DNA of 64,000 nucleotides. Origin: Lentibacillus persicus (GTDB taxonomy: Bacteria > Bacillota > Bacilli > Bacillales > Amphibacillaceae). The stretch spans positions 62,001 through 126,000 of the forward strand of contig NZ_FOMR01000001.1 in the NCBI RefSeq assembly GCF_900112705.1, read 5' to 3'. Under the pieces are notes generated by a model that was not told the DNA's origin, made no database searches, and saw nothing but the letters and a program-made list of their open reading frames with translations. Below are positions 60,503 through 64,000 of the stretch, one piece after another (position 1 is the first letter of the stretch; the number at the start of each line of letters is the position of its first letter). A program made the translations under genes and the position numbers.

Positions 60503-61552
60503 ATGAATTATAACAGCGACGTTTATGATATTACCATCATCGGCGGAGGACCGGTCGGTATGTTCACTGCTTTTTATGCAGGAATGCGGCAGATGAGCGT
60601 TAAAATAATTGAAAGCCTCCCGCATCTGGGCGGCCAGCTCGAAGCGTTATATCCAGAAAAATATGTCTATGATGTTGCCGGACTGCCGAAGATAACTGGA
60701 AGTGACCTGGTAAACGGGTTAGAGGAACAGATGAATCAATTTGAAAATGACGTCTGCCTGAATGAAGAAGTGCGGGAAGTAACAAAAGAAGACGGCATTT
60801 TCGAAATAACGACAAACGCACAGACGCATTACTCAAAAACAATTATCATAACCGCCGGCAATGGCGCTTTTAAGCCAAAAACTATGAAACTTGAAAATGA
60901 AGAACACTATGAAGGTAAAAATCTTCATTACAAGATTGAACGTCTTGAAGACTTTAAAAATAAAGATGTATGCGTGTTCGGGGGCGGTGATTCAGCGGTC
61001 GACTGGGCATTGATGCTGAAAGATATTGCGTCCAACGTCTCCATTATTCATCGTCGGGACAAGTTCAGGGCACACGATTACAGCGTTAAAATGATGCAGG
61101 AGTCATCGATTAACGTCCTGACCCCATATGTCCCTGTCGAGTTAAATGGAGAAAAACACATTGAAAACATCAAGCTCAAACAGCCAAAAGGTGAAGAAAC
61201 ACTGCACGTTGAGGCTGACGATTATATTGTCAATTACGGGTTTATTTCCAACCTTGGTCCGATTAATGATTGGGGTCTGGAAATCGAGAAAAATCAGATT
61301 GTTGTCAACTCAAAAGCCGAAACGAACATTCCGGGCATCTATGCGGTTGGCGATATTTCAACGTATGAGGGCAAGGTGCGCTTAATGGCAACAGGGTTTG
61401 GTGAAGCACCGATTGCCGTAAGCAGTGCAAAAGTATTTATCGATCCGAAAGCATCTTTCACCACCGCACACAGTACAACGATTATGGAAAAGAAAGCGAA
61501 GAAAGAAAAGAAAGCGAAAGAAGAAAAGAAAGAGAAAGTGGCTGCACAATAA
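60503..61552 (+). CDS. FNR type-2 (YumC/TrxR-like) ferredoxin-NAD(P)H reductase
   Basis: A 349-residue flavoprotein with an FAD domain ([16 protein letters not shown] near residue 13), an NADP domain ([15 protein letters not shown] near 162) and the C-terminal [22 protein letters not shown] near 275. It lacks the CxxC of thioredoxin reductases, matching the ferredoxin-NADP reductase subgroup. Its last 20 residues are almost only Lys, Glu and Ala ([16 protein letters not shown]), which is unusual. It probably delivers electrons through the ferredoxin at 63887 to the dioxygenase. Confidence 0.88.
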   Translation: MNYNSDVYDITIIGGGPVGMFTAFYAGMRQMSVKIIESLPHLGGQLEALYPEKYVYDVAGLPKITGSDLVNGLEEQMNQFENDVCLNEEVREVTKEDGIFEITTNAQTHYSKTIIITAGNGAFKPKTMKLENEEHYEGKNLHYKIERLEDFKNKDVCVFGGGDSAVDWALMLKDIASNVSIIHRRDKFRAHDYSVKMMQESSINVLTPYVPVELNGEKHIENIKLKQPKGEETLHVEADDYIVNYGFISNLGPINDWGLEIEKNQIVVNSKAETNIPGIYAVGDISTYEGKVRLMATGFGEAPIAVSSAKVFIDPKASFTTAHSTTIMEKKAKKEKKAKEEKKEKVAAQ

Positions 61553-61637
61553 ACAGCTTGCGAGGCCGCTTATTGTGTCAATAGCGGCTTCGTCAGAACT
61601 AAAAATAAAATACAGATTCAACAGGAGGTTATGCAAG

Positions 61638-62648
61638 GTGTCAAAGGTTACAGAAGACGTGCAAACTAAACAAACCGTTCAAGAGAGATTGGAAGAACAG
61701 CTGCGGGCAGTGGCGCATATCGGCCACGTTGAAATTGGTGTTACTAAATTTGAAGATTCACTATGGTTTTATACAGACGTTTTGGGACTTGTTTTATCAG
61801 AAAAAGAAGAAGGCCGCGCCTATTTGCGCGCTTGGCAGGATTTTGATCATTATACCCTGGTTCTCCAGGAATCGGAGAAGTCTGAAGTGAATCGCATGAG
61901 CTGGCGTGTCGCCTCAGAGGAAGCCCTGGACTTATTCGAAAAGTACTTGAAAGATACAGGTATTGATGTTGAGCGCATCGAAGCCGGCCAAAAGAAAGCG
62001 CTGGGAGACACGCTTCATTTCAAATCACCATCAGGCTTGCCGATTGAATTATATTGGGAAAAAGAACTGTTTGAAACGGATGACCCTCAATTGAAGTCAA
62101 AATTACCAAGCCATCCGAGCAAATCACATCTTAAGGGTGTCTCACCGCGTCGCTTTGATCATGTTAATATCATGGTTAATGACGTTAAACAGGAACAGGA
62201 ATGGTGGACTGATTTACTGGGGATTCACCATCGTTACTTTGTTCAGAACAAAGAAGATGAACGGTTGGGTTCATGGCTGAGCAAAACGAATATTGCGCAT
62301 GAAGTCGCATTTATGCGGAATGCCAATCAGAATGGCGCGGCATTTCACCATTTGGCTTATTTTCTTGATTCCCCGGACGAATTAGTTCGTGCTGCCAACA
62401 TAATGGCCGAAAATGGCATCGAGATTGAATGGGGTCCAGGTAAGCATGGCACAAGTGGGGCACAATTCATTTATGTATTTGAACCATCAGGACATCGTGT
62501 GGAACTATGGACCGGAGGCTTTCTTATTTTTTCCCCGGATTGGAAACCGATTGAATGGAAGTCAGATGTCGGTGAATTAGGTATGGAAATGTGGGGAAGC
62601 AACCCGCCCGAAACCTATTATACATACGGTGTTGATATCGGGGAGTGA
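61638..62648 (+). CDS. Extradiol (VOC-fold) ring-cleavage dioxygenase
   Basis: A 336-residue two-domain vicinal-oxygen-chelate dioxygenase, catechol 2,3-dioxygenase type. The metal ligands are in the C-terminal domain: H175 (FDHVNIM), H237/H238 (AAFHHLAYF) and E289 (HRVELW). It performs meta cleavage of the catechol produced by the upstream steps. The GTG at 61638 follows AGGAGG at 9 bases; the 71-codon longer frame overlaps the reductase gene and lacks signals. The substrate could be a carboxylated catechol, given the decarboxylase next door. Confidence 0.9.
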   Translation: MSKVTEDVQTKQTVQERLEEQLRAVAHIGHVEIGVTKFEDSLWFYTDVLGLVLSEKEEGRAYLRAWQDFDHYTLVLQESEKSEVNRMSWRVASEEALDLFEKYLKDTGIDVERIEAGQKKALGDTLHFKSPSGLPIELYWEKELFETDDPQLKSKLPSHPSKSHLKGVSPRRFDHVNIMVNDVKQEQEWWTDLLGIHHRYFVQNKEDERLGSWLSKTNIAHEVAFMRNANQNGAAFHHLAYFLDSPDELVRAANIMAENGIEIEWGPGKHGTSGAQFIYVFEPSGHRVELWTGGFLIFSPDWKPIEWKSDVGELGMEMWGSNPPETYYTYGVDIGE

Positions 62649-62800
62649 CGGCGTAAAAGGGGCTGGGGCATATATAAAAGGCGAACAATAATGAAGGTTA
62701 GCGAAGTATATTTCCGGAGCGGAGTATCACGCTCCCCTCTCAATAGTCGTTCGTCATTTCATTTACTATAAATCTTTTTGCCCCAACCCCATCAAACTAT
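62649..62800 (+). repeat. Family-3 intergenic repeat, copy 2, nested in a larger stem
   Basis: The arms GGGGCTGGGGCA and TGCCCCAACCCC pair across about 110 nt. Inside is a copy of the 39406 repeat: GCGAAC/GTTCGT ends, GGTTAGCGAAGTATATTTCC and GGAGCGGAGTA. It lies between two genes of the aromatic operon. Confidence 0.65.
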
Positions 62801-62820
62801 GAATGCTGGGAGAGTTCGTA

Positions 62821-63867
62821 TTGACACAAAACTTAAAAGTGGATTTTCATACGCATGTGATATCAGAGGATTTTTTGAATTTAGCTGAAAAATATGGCGA
62901 TGACCGCTGGCCCGTTTTGGAAAAAACGTGCGATTGCGGGGCGAATATCATGATAGCCGGCAAGAAATTCAGGGAAATTACCAATCATACGTGGGACCCT
63001 GAAGAACGCATCAAGGATATGGACGAAGAAGGCATTGATGTTCAAGTATTATCGCCGATCCCGGTAACATTCAGTTACTGGGCTGAGGCTGAACAAGGGC
63101 TGGAAATGGCCCGTTTTCAAAATGATTTTATCGCGACAACCGCCCGGAATTATCCAACCCGATTTGTTGGGTTAGGAACGGTCCCTCTGCAGGATGTTGA
63201 CTCAGCCATTGAGGAAATGGACAGAGCAATCCATGAATTAGGGCTTAAAGGGATCGAACTGGGGAGTAATGTTAACGGTAATAATTTAGATGATCCATCA
63301 TTACGGAAATTTTTCCAGTATGCTGAGCAATGGGAAGTGCCGTTGTTTATTCACCCATGGGCGACAGTTGGCCGTGAGCGTATGCCGCGTCATAATTTCA
63401 TGTATATGGTTGGGATGCCTTCTGAAACGGCATTAGCGGCTGGAAGCATTATAATGAGCGGAATGCTGGATGAGTTTCCAGCTTTAAAAATATGTTTTGC
63501 ACACGGTGGCGGTTCACTGCCATATTTGCTGCCACGCATGGATAAAGGCTGGAACGTCTGGCCGCACATTCGCAAGACCGAGCATCCGCCAAGTTATTAC
63601 GCCAAACAACTCTATTATGATTCACTTGTTTACGAGCCGGAGAATTTACAGTTTATGGTGGACAAGTTTGGGGTGGATCAAATTATGGTCGGCACAGACT
63701 ACCCGTTTTTATTACGCGAGGCTCCAGCTGGGGACATTGTCAGAAAAATGACGTCATTGAACAACGATGAACAAGATAAAATCAGAGGTTTAAATGCTTT
63801 GGAGTTTTTGAATCTCGATAAAGAACAATTTCAGCAAGAACCGGATGCGAGTAAACAACACTCGTAA
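62821..63867 (+). CDS. ACMSD-type amidohydrolase decarboxylase
   Basis: A 348-residue metal-dependent TIM-barrel amidohydrolase. Metal ligands are H10 and H12 (DFHTHV), His in FIHPWATVGRERM near 182, His in CFAHGGGS near 230, and Asp in VGTDYPF near 290. Related enzymes decarboxylate 2-amino-3-carboxymuconate semialdehyde, gamma-resorcylate or 5-carboxy-2-hydroxymuconate semialdehyde. TTG 62821 lies 8 bases after GGGAG. Beside a meta-cleaving dioxygenase, decarboxylation of a carboxylated ring-cleavage product is likely. Confidence 0.85.
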   Translation: MTQNLKVDFHTHVISEDFLNLAEKYGDDRWPVLEKTCDCGANIMIAGKKFREITNHTWDPEERIKDMDEEGIDVQVLSPIPVTFSYWAEAEQGLEMARFQNDFIATTARNYPTRFVGLGTVPLQDVDSAIEEMDRAIHELGLKGIELGSNVNGNNLDDPSLRKFFQYAEQWEVPLFIHPWATVGRERMPRHNFMYMVGMPSETALAAGSIIMSGMLDEFPALKICFAHGGGSLPYLLPRMDKGWNVWPHIRKTEHPPSYYAKQLYYDSLVYEPENLQFMVDKFGVDQIMVGTDYPFLLREAPAGDIVRKMTSLNNDEQDKIRGLNALEFLNLDKEQFQQEPDASKQHS

Positions 63868-63886
63868 CATAAAGGAGGAGATTGAC

Positions 63887-64000
63887 ATGGCATTTGTTAT
63901 TACATCACCTTGCCTGAATGAAAAGTCTGCAGAATGTGTTGAAGTTTGTCCCGTTGATTGTATAGAAGAAGGCAAAGACATGTTCTACATTGATCCTGAT
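63887..64000 (+). CDS. 7Fe ferredoxin (FdxA type), partial
   Basis: The first 38 codons of a ferredoxin running off the window. It begins MAFVITSPCLNEKSAECVEV, then CPVDCIEEG, matching the 3Fe-4S/4Fe-4S ferredoxins. It is likely the electron carrier between the type-2 reductase and the Rieske dioxygenase. GGAGGAG precedes the ATG. Confidence 0.88.
   Translation, partial: MAFVITSPCLNEKSAECVEVCPVDCIEEGKDMFYIDPD

Noticed and set aside
61425-61637. N-terminal extension of the extradiol dioxygenase frame
   Set aside because: The extension is the out-of-frame reading of the Lys-rich tail of the reductase gene (Arg/Lys-only segment); the GTG at 61638 with AGGAGG is the proper start.

Overview
The window looks like the chromosome of a spore-forming, probably halophilic or haloalkaliphilic member of the Bacillaceae (Lentibacillus/Virgibacillus/Oceanobacillus type). 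This rests on moderate-to-low GC, strong GGAGG ribosome sites, frequent TTG/GTG starts, spore-coat genes with sigma-K promoters, a bacillithiol-transferase homologue, and a gene backbone collinear with the Bacillus subtilis yit-yja-yjb-yjc region. Genus is an inference.

Backbone, in B. subtilis order: yitU-yitV-yitW (1-2.2 kb); yjzD, yjaV and med (14.4-16.5 kb); fabH-fabF behind a FapR box (16.5-18.9 kb); yjbA and T-box-controlled trpS (21-23 kb); yjbC, spx, mecA, coiA and pepF (27-32.6 kb); the sRNA roxS, spxH, yjbI, yjbK, relQ, NAD kinase, yjbO and a prpE broken by an amber codon (34.2-41.6 kb); cotO and cotZ (47.5-48.5 kb); and yjcF-yjcG-yjcH (50.3-52.1 kb). Together these cover stress proteolysis and competence (Spx, SpxH, MecA, CoiA, Med), nucleotide and NAD metabolism, fatty acid synthesis, and the spore coat.

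Accessory blocks interrupt this backbone. (1) Molybdopterin genes mobB-moaE-moaD, then a three-gene ABC importer whose binding-protein gene is separated from its permease by about 650 bp of repeats. (2) 7.4-12.6 kb: a DUF59 iron-sulfur factor, a polytopic heme-copper-oxidase/NnrS-like protein, three DUF2249 proteins, a Crp/Fnr regulator and a radical SAM/SPASM enzyme. Three promoters here carry a Crp/Fnr-type box about 41.5-42.5 bp upstream of the predicted start, so this looks like a self-contained low-oxygen or nitrosative-stress regulon. (3) uppP, a SulP transporter with a Usp protein, and a DUF4015 glycosidase. (4) 44.5-47.4 kb: a class II (degradative) HMG-CoA reductase with a TctA-like permease, possibly mevalonate uptake and oxidation. 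(5) A heterodimeric ABC exporter and two DUF421 proteins. (6) 57-64 kb: a LysR-controlled aromatic catabolism operon with a Rieske dioxygenase (alpha, beta), ferredoxin reductase, extradiol dioxygenase, ACMSD-type decarboxylase and 7Fe ferredoxin. Its first gene, a short-chain dehydrogenase, is wrecked by an internal deletion.

The intergenic DNA is unusually structured. At least five copies of a multi-hairpin repeat show compensatory changes in their stems and usually lie at gene 3' ends; two appear to supply the stop codon of the adjacent gene. There are two inverted 119-bp palindromic REP/MITE-like copies and a relative, a third repeat family near 39.4 and 62.7 kb, and two arrays of degenerate 21-nt tandem units. 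These repeats, the Crp/Fnr-DUF2249 regulon, the HMG-CoA reductase/TctA operon and the RoxS locus are the points most worth following up. All calls come from reading the sequence; no database search or folding was run.
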